Positions 34,610 through 43,243 of a stretch of DNA of 64,000 nucleotides are shown piece by piece. Numbering within the stretch: the stretch's first letter is position 1; the number at the start of each line of letters is the position of its first letter. The position numbers and the translations under genes are program-made. Below the pieces are notes generated by a model, which had not been told where the DNA came from, did not search any database, and saw only the letters and a list, made by a program, of their open reading frames with translations. Source of the DNA: Asaia siamensis (GTDB lineage: Bacteria; Pseudomonadota; Alphaproteobacteria; Acetobacterales; Acetobacteraceae); contig NZ_BMCH01000001.1 of the NCBI RefSeq assembly GCF_014635085.1, positions 124,001 through 188,000 of the forward strand, given 5' to 3'.

Positions 34610-35647
34610 ATGGCACAGGCCCTGGTTCTTGAAGAGCGTGGTGTTCTTTCGCTGCGGGAAATCGCGCTCGACGAGGCGCTGGGCCCGGATGATGTGCGTA
34701 TCGCCATCCATACGGTCGGTATCTGTGGCAGCGACGTGCATTATTACACCCATGGTGCCATAGGCCCTTTTGTCGTGCGTGAGCCCATGGTCCTGGGCCA
34801 CGAAGCTGCAGGGACGATCACCGAGATCGGTTCTGCCGTGACGGATCTCAGAGTTGGTGATCGTGTCTGCATGGAGCCGGGTATTCCCGACCCGCATTCA
34901 CGTGCCACACGCATCGGTCATTATAATATCGATCCTGCCGTGCGCTTCTGGGCAACACCCCCTGTGCATGGCTGTCTGACCCCCTCGATCGTTCATCCGG
35001 CGGCCTACACTTTCAAACTGCCCGATCAGGTAAGCTTTGCCGAAGGGGCGATGGTGGAGCCTCTCGCCGTCGGGGTTCATGCCTGCGTCAAGGCCCGTTT
35101 GCAGCCGGGGGATGTCTGTCTTGTAACCGGGGCAGGGCCGATCGGCATCATGACGGCGCTTGCCGCTCTGGCCTCGGGGGCAAGCCGCGTTTTCATCAGC
35201 GATTATTCTGCACCGAAACTGGCCATAGCCGGAGCATATCCCAATATCGTGCCTATCAATCTTGGCGAAGGCAGTCCTGCTGCAATGATCGGCGCGTATT
35301 GTGGGGCCGGTTGGGGTGTGGATGTCACATTCGAGGCGAGCGGCTTCGAAGGCGCCTATCAGGATGCGCTTGACTGCACCCGCCCCGGTGGGCGTCTGGT
35401 TCTGGTCGGTATGCCGCCAAAGAAGGTCGCGTTCGATATCGTGGCAGCCCAGGCCAAGGAGCTGACGATAGAGACGATCTTTCGCTACGCCCATGTCTAT
35501 GACCGGGCGATTGCGCTGATCGCGTCAGGCAGTATCGATCTCAAACCACTCGTTTCGGCCAGTTTTCCTTTTCAGGAAGGCGTGGCGGCGTTCGAAAGAG
35601 CGGCTGAGGGGCGTCCTGATGACGTGAAAATCCAGATCACGCTCTGA
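34610..35647 (+). CDS. NAD-dependent xylitol/polyol dehydrogenase (zinc MDR)
   Basis: 345 residues, medium-chain dehydrogenase. Catalytic zinc ligands are in [10 protein letters not shown] and GHEAAG; the NAD site is [17 protein letters not shown] followed by an acidic residue (SDYSAP) that favours NAD. The segment [18 protein letters not shown] followed by [16 protein letters not shown] lacks the four structural-zinc cysteines of many sorbitol dehydrogenases, a feature of bacterial xylitol dehydrogenases (D-xylulose reductase). It would convert xylitol or a related pentitol to the ketose. It starts an operon with an AraC regulator (25 nt) and an SDR. Which polyol is used cannot be settled by sequence. 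Confidence 0.88.
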   Translation: MAQALVLEERGVLSLREIALDEALGPDDVRIAIHTVGICGSDVHYYTHGAIGPFVVREPMVLGHEAAGTITEIGSAVTDLRVGDRVCMEPGIPDPHSRATRIGHYNIDPAVRFWATPPVHGCLTPSIVHPAAYTFKLPDQVSFAEGAMVEPLAVGVHACVKARLQPGDVCLVTGAGPIGIMTALAALASGASRVFISDYSAPKLAIAGAYPNIVPINLGEGSPAAMIGAYCGAGWGVDVTFEASGFEGAYQDALDCTRPGGRLVLVGMPPKKVAFDIVAAQAKELTIETIFRYAHVYDRAIALIASGSIDLKPLVSASFPFQEGVAAFERAAEGRPDDVKIQITL

Positions 35648-35672
35648 CGCTCTGCGGGGAGAGGCAGCATTT

Positions 35673-36632
35673 ATGGTGGCGACCCGTGCAGACAGGAATG
35701 ACAGGCGGCGTGGCGGGCGCATTCCCGCCATTCTAGAGTTGTTCCCCGACCAGAAGGTCGAGAGTTTTCGTTGGCATCGCCATGATTATCCCGCGCCGAT
35801 TGCCTGCTGGAATTATCACCCGGAATACGAACTGCACCTGATCACGCATGGTGCGGGTCGTGTCATGATTGGTGATCATATCGGCCCTTTTGAGGCGCGA
35901 CAGCTTGTTCTCGTCGGGCCGGATCTGCCCCATGCCTGGTTCAGCCCGCTCGGTGAGGGAGAGGTGATGGCAGGCCGTGATGTCGTGCTGCAATTCAGCC
36001 AAAGCTGGATTGACGGTCTGATCGGTCTTTGTCCGGAGCTGGCCGGGCTATCGCAGATGCTGGCAGAGTCCCGTCACGGTCTCGAGTTTTCGGGCGAGCA
36101 GGCATTGCGCTGTGGCGCCAGGCTGGAAGAGCTGGGGGAAAGAACTGGCGGCGCACGTCTTGCTGGAGCGATTGCCCTTCTGGCTGATCTCACGCGCTGT
36201 TCGTGGCGCCGTCTTGCCACGCGGCATGATCCGGAGACGCCGGAAACGACAAAGGGAGGGCAGATCGCGCGTCTGGTGCGTCAACTGCTTGCGGCAGATC
36301 CGGCGGAGATCCGCCACGAAAGGATTGCCGCGTCGCTCGGCATGACCGCATCGACCTTCTCGCGCCAGTTCCGTGCACTCACTGGCGAGAGTTTCATGGG
36401 CTTTCTTCAGAGGCTGCGCATCGGTCACGCCTGCCATCTGCTGACAACCACCCCTCTGGCCGTGACGGATATCTGTCGCGCCTCCGGGTTTGGCAATCTC
36501 TCCAATTTCAATCGCGCATTTCTCAGCCTGCGCGGTTGCACGCCCCGTCAGTTTCGTCAGCAGGCCCGGCAGATCGCGATGGCTGAAACGCGTGCTGCTG
36601 TCGTCCCATCAGAAGGTTTGGTTCTCTCATGA
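35673..36632 (+). CDS. AraC-family regulator with cupin-like N-terminus
   Basis: 319 residues. The N-terminal half is a cupin-like sensor (WHRHDYPAPIACWNYHPEYELHLITHGAGRVMIGDH, in part; histidines near residues 30-35). The C-terminal 100 residues hold two helix-turn-helix units (ERIAASLGMTASTFSRQFRALTGESF and VTDICRASGFGNLSNFNRAFLSLRGCTPRQFR, in part). Members of this group activate sugar or polyol catabolic genes. It lies inside the polyol operon and overlaps the SDR gene by 4 nt, an unusual place for a regulator and one that suits autoregulation. GGGAGAGG before the ATG supports the start. Confidence 0.93.
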   Translation: MVATRADRNDRRRGGRIPAILELFPDQKVESFRWHRHDYPAPIACWNYHPEYELHLITHGAGRVMIGDHIGPFEARQLVLVGPDLPHAWFSPLGEGEVMAGRDVVLQFSQSWIDGLIGLCPELAGLSQMLAESRHGLEFSGEQALRCGARLEELGERTGGARLAGAIALLADLTRCSWRRLATRHDPETPETTKGGQIARLVRQLLAADPAEIRHERIAASLGMTASTFSRQFRALTGESFMGFLQRLRIGHACHLLTTTPLAVTDICRASGFGNLSNFNRAFLSLRGCTPRQFRQQARQIAMAETRAAVVPSEGLVLS

Positions 36633-37399
36633 CCCGTCTTTCCGAACGCTTTTCCCTTTCCGGTAAAACTGCCGTCATTACCGGTGCCTCTCGCGGCCTG
36701 GGCGTCACGCTATGTGATGTCCTGAGCCAAGCCGGGGCGGATATCGTGGCTGTCGCTCGCGATGAAGCCCTGCTGGCCGAGACACAGGCGATCGTCACTG
36801 AAAACGGGCGCCGCTGTCTTTCCATCGCTGCCGATCTGCTCGACGCCAGCGCTGCTCACAGGGTGAAAGTGCGCATCGAGTCCGCATTCGGCACGCCCAC
36901 TATTCTTGTCAATAATGCAGGGATGAGCATCCCCAAAACCCTGCTCGATCAAAGCGTCGAGGAGTGGGATTCCATATTTGCCCTCAATCTGCGGGCCCCA
37001 TGGCTGATGGCGCGCGCCCTGGCACCGGGCATGATCGAGGCGAGGGGCGGCAAGATCATCAATATCAGTTCGATGGCCAGTTCTGTCGCCCTGACGGAGC
37101 ATGGTCCCTATGTCGCCTCGAAAGCCGGATTGAACGGGCTCACCAAGGTGATGACGGCAGAATGGGGGCCCCATAACATTCAGGCCAATGCCGTCTGCCC
37201 TACGATTGTCTGGACCCCCATGGGCGAGCGCGTCTGGGGTGTTGGCGACAAGCTGACCCGTTTTCTGGAGAAAATTCCTTCGGGTCGCGTCGCAACCCCC
37301 GAAGAAATTGCCGATCTCGTGCTCTATCTCGCCTCTCCTGCCTCCGGAATGGTGAACGGGCAGGAGATCTTTGTCGACGGGGGCTACACAGCGCTCTGA
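36629..37399 (+). CDS. SDR-family polyol/sugar-acid dehydrogenase
   Basis: 256 residues, classical short-chain dehydrogenase. The cofactor motif TGASRGLG (residues 19-26), NNAG, catalytic Ser in SSMAS and Tyr-x3-Lys in YVASK are intact. The ending GQEIFVDGGYTAL is typical of the gluconate 5-dehydrogenase/polyol dehydrogenase branch. The residue pattern after strand 2 (VAVARDE) does not clearly decide NAD against NADP. It overlaps the AraC gene by 4 nt and is co-transcribed with the xylitol-type dehydrogenase, so a second oxidation or reduction in the same polyol route is likely. Confidence 0.92.
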   Translation: MTRLSERFSLSGKTAVITGASRGLGVTLCDVLSQAGADIVAVARDEALLAETQAIVTENGRRCLSIAADLLDASAAHRVKVRIESAFGTPTILVNNAGMSIPKTLLDQSVEEWDSIFALNLRAPWLMARALAPGMIEARGGKIINISSMASSVALTEHGPYVASKAGLNGLTKVMTAEWGPHNIQANAVCPTIVWTPMGERVWGVGDKLTRFLEKIPSGRVATPEEIADLVLYLASPASGMVNGQEIFVDGGYTAL

Positions 37400-37451
37400 G
37401 ACGACAGATCGCGCGCCGTTGTTGGGCGCTCTTTTCCTGCACAAGTCGTGA

Positions 37452-37489
37452 GACCGCCGATGACGCCCTCATCGGCGAGATCGGCGGTC
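37452..37489. terminator. Bidirectional terminator-like repeat, two alternative stems
   Basis: GACCGCCGAT (37452-37461) pairs perfectly with ATCGGCGGTC (37480-37489). An internal copy ATCGGCG at 37471-37477 gives a competing shorter hairpin with CGCCGAT at 37455-37461. It lies between the convergent SDR and TPP-enzyme genes. No T-tract is seen on either side. Confidence 0.55.
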
Positions 37490-37522
37490 AGACGCATCGA
37501 CAGGGCGATGAGAGCGCCTTGA

Positions 37523-39316
37523 TCAGGATTTCTTCGAAGGCAGGAAAGTCGCAAGCATTTCCTTCGCCGATCCCCGGATCACATCGAGCAGTTCCGGCTC
37601 GTTGCGCAAGGATGAGAGAAAAGCCTTTGCCTGTTGCAGGGTGATGTGCGGCGGGAGGGGCGGCACATCGGGGTCGGTGCGTGCTTCCAGAATCACCGGG
37701 CGATCGGCGCTGAGCGCTTGTTCCCACGCCGCGCCAATCTGGTCAGGGTGGTCGACCAGAATACCCTTCAGATCGAGCAGTTCGGCATATTTATGATAGG
37801 GGAAGTCCGGGATGGATTGCGTGGCAGTCGTCTTGCCTTCACCGAGCTGAACGCGCTCTTCCCAGGTCACCTGATTCAGATCCCGGTTGTTCAGAACCAG
37901 CACAATCAGCTTCGGATTATCCCATTGCTTCCAGTATTTGGAGATGGTGATCATCACGTTCAGCCCGTTCATCTGCATCGCCCCATCACCCATGCAGGCG
38001 ATGACGGTACGCTCGGGAAAGGCCATCTTGGCAGCAACGGCGTAAGGCGTCCCTGCACCGAGTGAGGCAAGCCCACCCGAGAGCGAGGCCTTCATGCCGC
38101 GACGGATTTTCAGATCGCGGGCAAACCAGTTGGCGACCGAGCCTGAGTCAGCGGTAATGATCGCATTGTCTGGCAGGCGCGGTGACAGTTCCCAGAAAAC
38201 GCGTTGCGGGTTGACCGGGTTGGCGTCGGTCATGGCACGGGCTTCGAGCACCTTCCACCAGGTTGCGACTTCCTTTTCGATCTGCTCACGCCAGCTGCGG
38301 TCTTCCTTGCGCTTGAGCAGCGGGATGAGCGCGCGCAGGGTCGCGGCACTATCGCCCTGAAGACAGAGCTCCATCGGATAACGCAGCGACAGATTGGCAG
38401 TGTTGATATCGATCTGGACGCCACGCGCCTGACCGGGGTCGGGCAGGAATTCGCTGTAGGGGTAGGCGGAGCCGACCATCAGGAAGGTATCGCATTCCTT
38501 CATCAGATCCCATGAGGGCTTTGTGCCGAGCAGACCGAGCGATCCTGTGACATAGGGCAGCTCGTCAGGCACGGCGGCCTTCCCCAGCAGGGCCTTGGCG
38601 ATGCCGGCGCCAAGCAGATCGGCAATGGCGATCAGCTCATCCGTTGCATCCAGCGCGCCTGCACCGGCGAGAATGGCAACCTTCTTGCCGGAATTGAGGA
38701 TATCCGCCGCAGCCTGAAGCCCATGGGCTTCAGGCACCGGACTGATGATGGTCTCGCCGATGCCGGTATGGGTAAAGCCATGGGCGACCGGGCCATCCTT
38801 GTAGGGAAGTTCCTGCAGATCGTTCGGCACGATGACAACCGTCGGCGCGCGCTTGTCTCTGGCAATACGCACGGCACGGTCGACGGCATGGCGCATCTGG
38901 GAAGGCTCGGTGACGGTCACGATATACTCCGACCCGACATCCTTGCAGAGCGATTGCAGATCGACTTCCTGCTGGTAGTTCGAGCCGAGACAGCTGCGCG
39001 CCTGCTGACCCATGATCGCAACCACGCCCATATGGTCGAGCTTGGCGTCATAAAGCCCGTTGAGAAGATGAATGGCGCCCGGGCCGGAGGTGGCGAAGCA
39101 AAGCCCGACCTGACCCGTGAATTTGGCATGGGCCGATGCCATGAAGGCGGCCATCTCTTCATGGCGCACCTGCACATATTCCATGCGCCCACTATCGATC
39201 TCGCGCTGAAGCGCCACGTCAATGCCACCGGCCCCGTCGCCGGGGTAGCCATAGGCCCGTTTCAGCCCCCATTCCTGAAGGCGTTTCCACATGAATTCAC
39301 TGACATTCATGGACAT
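37523..39316 (-). CDS. Thiamine-pyrophosphate-dependent oxidase-like enzyme (PoxB-type)
   Basis: 597 residues from the ATG at 39316; a TTG further up lacks a ribosome-binding site. The three-domain TPP fold is complete. The N-terminal PYR domain begins FMWKRLQEWGLKRAYGYPGDG and has the catalytic Glu in VRHEEMAAFMA. The central domain follows, and the C-terminal PP domain has the TPP motif GDGAMQMNGLNVMITI ending in NN. The family includes pyruvate oxidase, acetolactate synthase-like and related 2-oxoacid enzymes; homologues are often named thiamine pyrophosphate-requiring protein. Oxidation or decarboxylation of pyruvate to acetate suits an acetic acid bacterium. It is divergent from an alpha-hydroxy-acid dehydrogenase gene. 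Confidence 0.9.
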   Translation of the reverse strand: MSMNVSEFMWKRLQEWGLKRAYGYPGDGAGGIDVALQREIDSGRMEYVQVRHEEMAAFMASAHAKFTGQVGLCFATSGPGAIHLLNGLYDAKLDHMGVVAIMGQQARSCLGSNYQQEVDLQSLCKDVGSEYIVTVTEPSQMRHAVDRAVRIARDKRAPTVVIVPNDLQELPYKDGPVAHGFTHTGIGETIISPVPEAHGLQAAADILNSGKKVAILAGAGALDATDELIAIADLLGAGIAKALLGKAAVPDELPYVTGSLGLLGTKPSWDLMKECDTFLMVGSAYPYSEFLPDPGQARGVQIDINTANLSLRYPMELCLQGDSAATLRALIPLLKRKEDRSWREQIEKEVATWWKVLEARAMTDANPVNPQRVFWELSPRLPDNAIITADSGSVANWFARDLKIRRGMKASLSGGLASLGAGTPYAVAAKMAFPERTVIACMGDGAMQMNGLNVMITISKYWKQWDNPKLIVLVLNNRDLNQVTWEERVQLGEGKTTATQSIPDFPYHKYAELLDLKGILVDHPDQIGAAWEQALSADRPVILEARTDPDVPPLPPHITLQQAKAFLSSLRNEPELLDVIRGSAKEMLATFLPSKKS

Positions 39317-39487
39317 GGCGTCGATGCTCCGGTGGGTGGCTTTGTGCTTCAGCAACGTCGCGTCAACCGGATCTGTTCAGTCCATTCCCCGATAAAATTA
39401 TTTTATGTTCATAAATCAGAATGATTATTTCATAGTTTGTCGAGGTTTTTCAGTGGCTGATGCGACGGTTCCCACAAGGAGAAGCTC

Positions 39488-39503
39488 TTCACATTAACGT
39501 GAA
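39488..39503. promoter_or_regulatory. Palindrome in divergent region of the TPP enzyme and hydroxy-acid dehydrogenase
   Basis: TTCAC/GTGAA (39488-39492 and 39499-39503, 6-nt spacer) lies in the 273-nt gap that includes an AT-rich promoter-like stretch at about 39390-39450. It could be an operator for a GntR-type regulator, but the arms are short and chance is possible. Confidence 0.25.
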
Positions 39504-39589
39504 TGCCATAATTCCCGAAAAAAGCCCCGTCTGGCTCGTTCTGTTGGTGTTGGCATCTGGCCTGCATTTTTCAGCCCCGGAGTTTCTCG

Positions 39590-40792
39590 ATGTCCATGAC
39601 GGCAAAGCGGCGTTTGCACGATATCTATCAGCTCACCGATTTCGAAAAAGCCGTGAAGCGCTATTTGCCCAAGGCGGTATATGAATATGTACGCAACGGT
39701 GCCGGGGCCGAACTCAGCCTGCGGCGCAACAGGGCGATCTTCCAGCGTTATCTCTGGCGTCCCTATCGCCTGCGCGACGTCTCATCCCTGAATACGAAAA
39801 TCACCCTCTTCGGCGAGGAATATGCCCAGCCTTTCGGTCTGGCTCCGACAGGGGGCGCAGCCATGACGCGCTACGATGCCGACCGCATCGAGGCCGCTGC
39901 CGCACGGCGGCATAATCTGTTCTATGCACTCTCGGCCAATTCGCTGACACCACTTGAAGAGATTATCCGTATCAACCCGCGCACCTGGTTTGCGGCCTAT
40001 CTGCCGAGCGATCTCGGCGTGATCGATGGCATGATCGACCGCGTGCAGAAGGCCGGATATCCCGTATTGCTGATTACCTGCGATGTGCCGGTTCCGGCGC
40101 AGCGCATTGCCGAGACGCGTGCAGGCTATTCCATGCCCATACGTCCCAACCTGAGGGCGACGATCGGTGGCATTCTCAACCCGGGCTGGACATTCGGCAC
40201 GCTGGGGCGAACCATTCTGCGCGACCGCAATCCGAAAATCGTGAATATCAGGCCGCAGGGCGGGCCGGGTCTTTTCTCGAACGAGATCGCAGCAGTCGGT
40301 GGCTCGCCCCATTTCACCTGGGATCATATCCGCCATATCCGCAGACGCTGGAAAGGCAAGCTGATCCTCAAGGGTATCCTGCGCCCCGAGGATGCCGAGG
40401 AAGCGGCAAGGATCGGTGTCGATGGCATTGGCATTTCCGATCATGGGGCCCGTCTGCTCGATTCAACCGTCTCTCCGCTCGAGGTGCTGCCCGAAATCAG
40501 GAAAGCGGCACGGGATATGAGTGTCGTGATCGATAGCGGCTTTCGTTGTGGTGGCGACGTGCTCAAGGCCATGGCGCTCGGGGCCGATGCCGTCATGCTC
40601 GGGCGGCCTTTCCTTCAGGCCTGTGCGCTGGCGGGTAGCGCCGGGCTCGACAAGGCCGTTTCCATTCTCAGCACCGAAATCAATCGTGACCTCGCCCTGC
40701 TTGGCGTGACAGATCTGGCATCGCTCGATGCATCCCTGCTCAGGGATCTGGGGACGATGTCATTTGCAGAGCGAGCCCCCGAGACCACCTGA
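39590..40792 (+). CDS. FMN-dependent alpha-hydroxy-acid dehydrogenase/oxidase
   Basis: 400 residues, the length of L-lactate dehydrogenase LldD and its relatives. FMN-contacting segments FGLAPTGGAAMTRYDAD, GIGISDHGARLLDSTVSPL and VIDSGFRCGGDVLKAMALGADAVMLGRPF (in part) are present. The catalytic His and following Arg of the family motif (usually SNHGGRQLD) are kept in SDHGARLLD, though flanking residues differ. LldD-type enzymes oxidise L-lactate to pyruvate at the membrane; other members use glycolate or mandelate. Divergence from a PoxB-like enzyme makes a lactate to pyruvate to acetate route attractive. This pairing is inference. Confidence 0.88.
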   Translation: MSMTAKRRLHDIYQLTDFEKAVKRYLPKAVYEYVRNGAGAELSLRRNRAIFQRYLWRPYRLRDVSSLNTKITLFGEEYAQPFGLAPTGGAAMTRYDADRIEAAAARRHNLFYALSANSLTPLEEIIRINPRTWFAAYLPSDLGVIDGMIDRVQKAGYPVLLITCDVPVPAQRIAETRAGYSMPIRPNLRATIGGILNPGWTFGTLGRTILRDRNPKIVNIRPQGGPGLFSNEIAAVGGSPHFTWDHIRHIRRRWKGKLILKGILRPEDAEEAARIGVDGIGISDHGARLLDSTVSPLEVLPEIRKAARDMSVVIDSGFRCGGDVLKAMALGADAVMLGRPFLQACALAGSAGLDKAVSILSTEINRDLALLGVTDLASLDASLLRDLGTMSFAERAPETT

Positions 40793-40905
40793 CAGGAGCG
40801 AACCTGACCGAAGAGAGGCGATTTTACCGCTCTCCTCTCGGAAGCACGGAAAGCTTGTGTCATGATCGAACGAATAATGCCCATCTGCAGAGGAAAGTCA
40901 GGCTG

Positions 40906-41862
40906 ATGAATGCGACCGAACGGGGAATACGAGAGCAGTTTTCGTTCTGGAGGGCGCTGACCAGACCGCAATCCAGCCCGCAGACAGGGCAGATGCACGC
41001 CATTATCGGTTGTGGCACCTCCGTTCATATTGCCGACAGCATTGCCTGTGCCCTGAACGAGGCGGGTTTTCTGGCGCGCGCTGTTCCGGGGAATGAATGG
41101 ACACGTCGTGCCTCATCCTACGTGCCTTCAGGTACGAAAACGCAGCTTGTGGCGCTTTCCCGCAGTGGGGAATCAACCGAGACGGTTGCCGCTGCCGCAG
41201 CGGGGCTTGAGGCCGGTCACGAGGTTCTGGGCGTTACCTGCGCTGCCGGCAGTGCATTGACGAAAATGTCTTCTGAAGTGTTCGAGGCGGAGACCCACCC
41301 CGAGGAAGGCATTGTGATGACGGCATCGGCCAGTCTGATGCTGCTGGCGGGGCTTCGCTATGCCGGTCGCAAGATCGGTCCGGCCAGTATTGCTGCGGCC
41401 GAGGCCCTGCTTGAAGAGGCGGATACGCATCTCGTTGCCCTTTTGCGTGGGCGTTCGCATTTCGTGTTTCTGGGCGGTGGCGCGCTCTACGGTGTCGCTC
41501 GTGAGGGCGCACTGAAAATGCAGGAAATGAGCCTCAGTCAGAGCGAGGCCCATCATCCACTCGAATATCGCCATGGCCCCATCAGCCTGATCGACGAGCG
41601 GTCATTCGTCGTCATGCTCTATCATCCTGACACGCGTGAGGAAGAGGCCCTTGTGGCGCGCGATGTGATGGAGAAAGGCGCTGTCGTGCTGGGGCTCGGC
41701 GGTCCCGGCACAATCTCGCTGGCTGTCGAGGGCGATCACGGAGCAGAGCCTCTGATCTGTCTGCCTGTGTTGCAATTGCTTGGCGAGTATGTGGCACGCG
41801 CTCATGGGCTGGACACACTCGCCCCGCGCCATCTCACGAAAGTCGTGACGCTCAAGGGCTGA
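40906..41862 (+). CDS. SIS-domain protein (GlmS/AgaS-like isomerase or deaminase)
   Basis: 318 residues from the ATG at 40906, which AGAGGAAAG precedes. Two SIS (sugar isomerase) units are seen. The first has IIGCGTSVHIADSIACAL, ALSRSGESTETVAAAAAG and VTCAAGSALT; the second has FVFLGGGALYGVAREGALKMQEMSLSQSEAHHPLEYRHGP (in part). This corresponds to the isomerase half of glucosamine-6-phosphate synthase without the glutaminase domain. Family members act on or sense phosphosugars. It follows the hydroxy-acid dehydrogenase gene by about 110 nt and precedes a catalase-like gene. Its role in this locus is unclear; AgaS-like aldose-ketose isomerase or deaminase activity is one option. Confidence 0.87.
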   Translation: MNATERGIREQFSFWRALTRPQSSPQTGQMHAIIGCGTSVHIADSIACALNEAGFLARAVPGNEWTRRASSYVPSGTKTQLVALSRSGESTETVAAAAAGLEAGHEVLGVTCAAGSALTKMSSEVFEAETHPEEGIVMTASASLMLLAGLRYAGRKIGPASIAAAEALLEEADTHLVALLRGRSHFVFLGGGALYGVAREGALKMQEMSLSQSEAHHPLEYRHGPISLIDERSFVVMLYHPDTREEEALVARDVMEKGAVVLGLGGPGTISLAVEGDHGAEPLICLPVLQLLGEYVARAHGLDTLAPRHLTKVVTLKG

Positions 41863-41933
41863 GCGGAAACTCTCGCAGCGGGGGCGGGTTGGAGGGGATC
41901 GAAAAATCGTCTTTCCCTTTCTGGAGCAGCGTG

Positions 41934-43019
41934 ATGCGTCCCCCTGTCGCCTATGATGACTCACTCGAAAAGCTGCGTTCCGACGAAGAGGCTGTGAAGG
42001 CGGGGCTCAGGAAGAGCTTCCGCAAGATCATTACCGCAACAAGGCGCGATCTCGGCCATGCCTCCCGAGGGGTTCACGCGAAAAGCCATGCCCTGCTTGA
42101 AGGCACGCTTCATGTCAGGTCGGGTCTGCCGCCCGAACTCGCCCAGGGGCTTTTTGCCAGACCAGGCTCATACCGCATCACGGCCCGGCTTTCGGCCATT
42201 CCAGGCGACCCGCTGCGCGACGATGTTTCAGGGCCACGCGGGTTTGCGCTCAAGATCCATGACGTGCCCGGCGATCTGCTTGACGATACGCAGGGTGTTG
42301 CGGTGCAAGATTTCCTGTTTGCCAATGGTCCGGCCTTCGGGGCCCCCCATGCAGGGGTGTTTCTGAAAATGCTGCGTCTGCTCGCTCTGACGACCGACAG
42401 GGCAGAAGGGGCTAAGGCGCTGCTTTCGCGTGTCCTGCGGTTTGTGCAGGACGGCCTTGCGCGCTTTGCCCGACGTAGCGCGGCGCTGGATGCGCTGGGC
42501 GGTTTTGCGCCGACGCATCCTCTTGGCGATCGCTTTCACTCCCAGGCGCCCTCGCGCTACGGCGATTACGTCGCGAAATTTGACATTGTTCCGGAGTCGG
42601 AAAGTTTCCGTCGTCTGACAGGGCGTCGCATCGATATTGATCATGACCCGATCGCGATACGGCGCGCTGTGGGGCGTGTTCTGGCTCAGGAGGGAGGAAG
42701 CATGAGCCTGCGCGTGCAGCTGTGTCGCGATCTTGCGACCCAGCCCATCGAGAATGCCCAGCTTGCCTGGAGTGAGGAGACAAGCCCGTTCCAATGCGTG
42801 GCCAGTCTCGATTTCCCGCCGCAGAAAAGCTGGAGTGAGGAGAGGTCACAGCAAGTCGATGACAGCCTGTCTTTTTCCCCTTGGCATGGTCTGGTGGCGC
42901 ATCGGCCCCTCGGAAACATCATGCGTGCCCGCCGTGTCGCCTATCCATTTTCCGCGACGTTACGTGCTGGATTGAATGGCTGCCCTATGCGCCTTCTGCC
43001 AGAGAAGAACCGTCTTTAA
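41934..43019 (+). CDS. Catalase-family heme protein (small, SrpA/y4iL-like)
   Basis: 361 residues from the ATG at 41934 (GGAG 7 nt upstream), shorter than classical catalases (about 480). The region RGVHAKSHALLEGTLHV contains the distal His-type motif, and GPRGFALKIHDVPGDLL with DFLFANGPAF follows as in the short catalase-like group. Some members act on organic peroxides or are secreted; others have little catalase activity. No signal peptide is visible. It follows the SIS gene in the same direction. Substrate specificity cannot be stated. Confidence 0.85.
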   Translation: MRPPVAYDDSLEKLRSDEEAVKAGLRKSFRKIITATRRDLGHASRGVHAKSHALLEGTLHVRSGLPPELAQGLFARPGSYRITARLSAIPGDPLRDDVSGPRGFALKIHDVPGDLLDDTQGVAVQDFLFANGPAFGAPHAGVFLKMLRLLALTTDRAEGAKALLSRVLRFVQDGLARFARRSAALDALGGFAPTHPLGDRFHSQAPSRYGDYVAKFDIVPESESFRRLTGRRIDIDHDPIAIRRAVGRVLAQEGGSMSLRVQLCRDLATQPIENAQLAWSEETSPFQCVASLDFPPQKSWSEERSQQVDDSLSFSPWHGLVAHRPLGNIMRARRVAYPFSATLRAGLNGCPMRLLPEKNRL

Positions 43020-43022
43020 AAG

Positions 43023-43068
43023 ATGCAGGGGTTGCTCCGGCATTTTGTGCCGGGTAGCCCCGCTGCAT
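43023..43068 (+). terminator. Two-part stem-loop after the catalase-like gene
   Basis: An outer ATGCAG/CTGCAT pairing (43023-43028 with 43063-43068), additional GGG/CCC pairs, and an inner perfect CCGGCA/TGCCGG stem (43037-43042, 43048-43053) form an extended hairpin 4 nt after the stop. There is no T-tract, but position and stem stability support an mRNA end. Confidence 0.6.
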
Positions 43069-43243
43069 CCCGCCACATAGAAGGGCGTGGCAAAGAATTA
43101 GAAAAGTAACCGTCAATCATGACAAAACATTTCATCCCTGAAGACTGGGAAATTGCTCTGCGGTCATAAATTGTCATATGATTGACTTATGTGCTCGTTT
43201 ATAGCAGCGCGCAGTTAATTCACATCAGAGTTTTGTCTAACCT

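Noticed and set aside
39460-39684. 74-codon frame overlapping the start of the hydroxy-acid dehydrogenase gene
   Set aside because: It overlaps the well-supported gene in another frame, has no ribosome-binding site and no family likeness.
43161-43177. PHO-box-like sequence CGGTCAT-AAA-TTGTCAT upstream of the OprO/P-like porin
   Set aside because: The half-sites are 10 nt apart instead of the usual 11 and the first has a mismatch. It is suggestive given the porin family but not enough to call a PhoB site.
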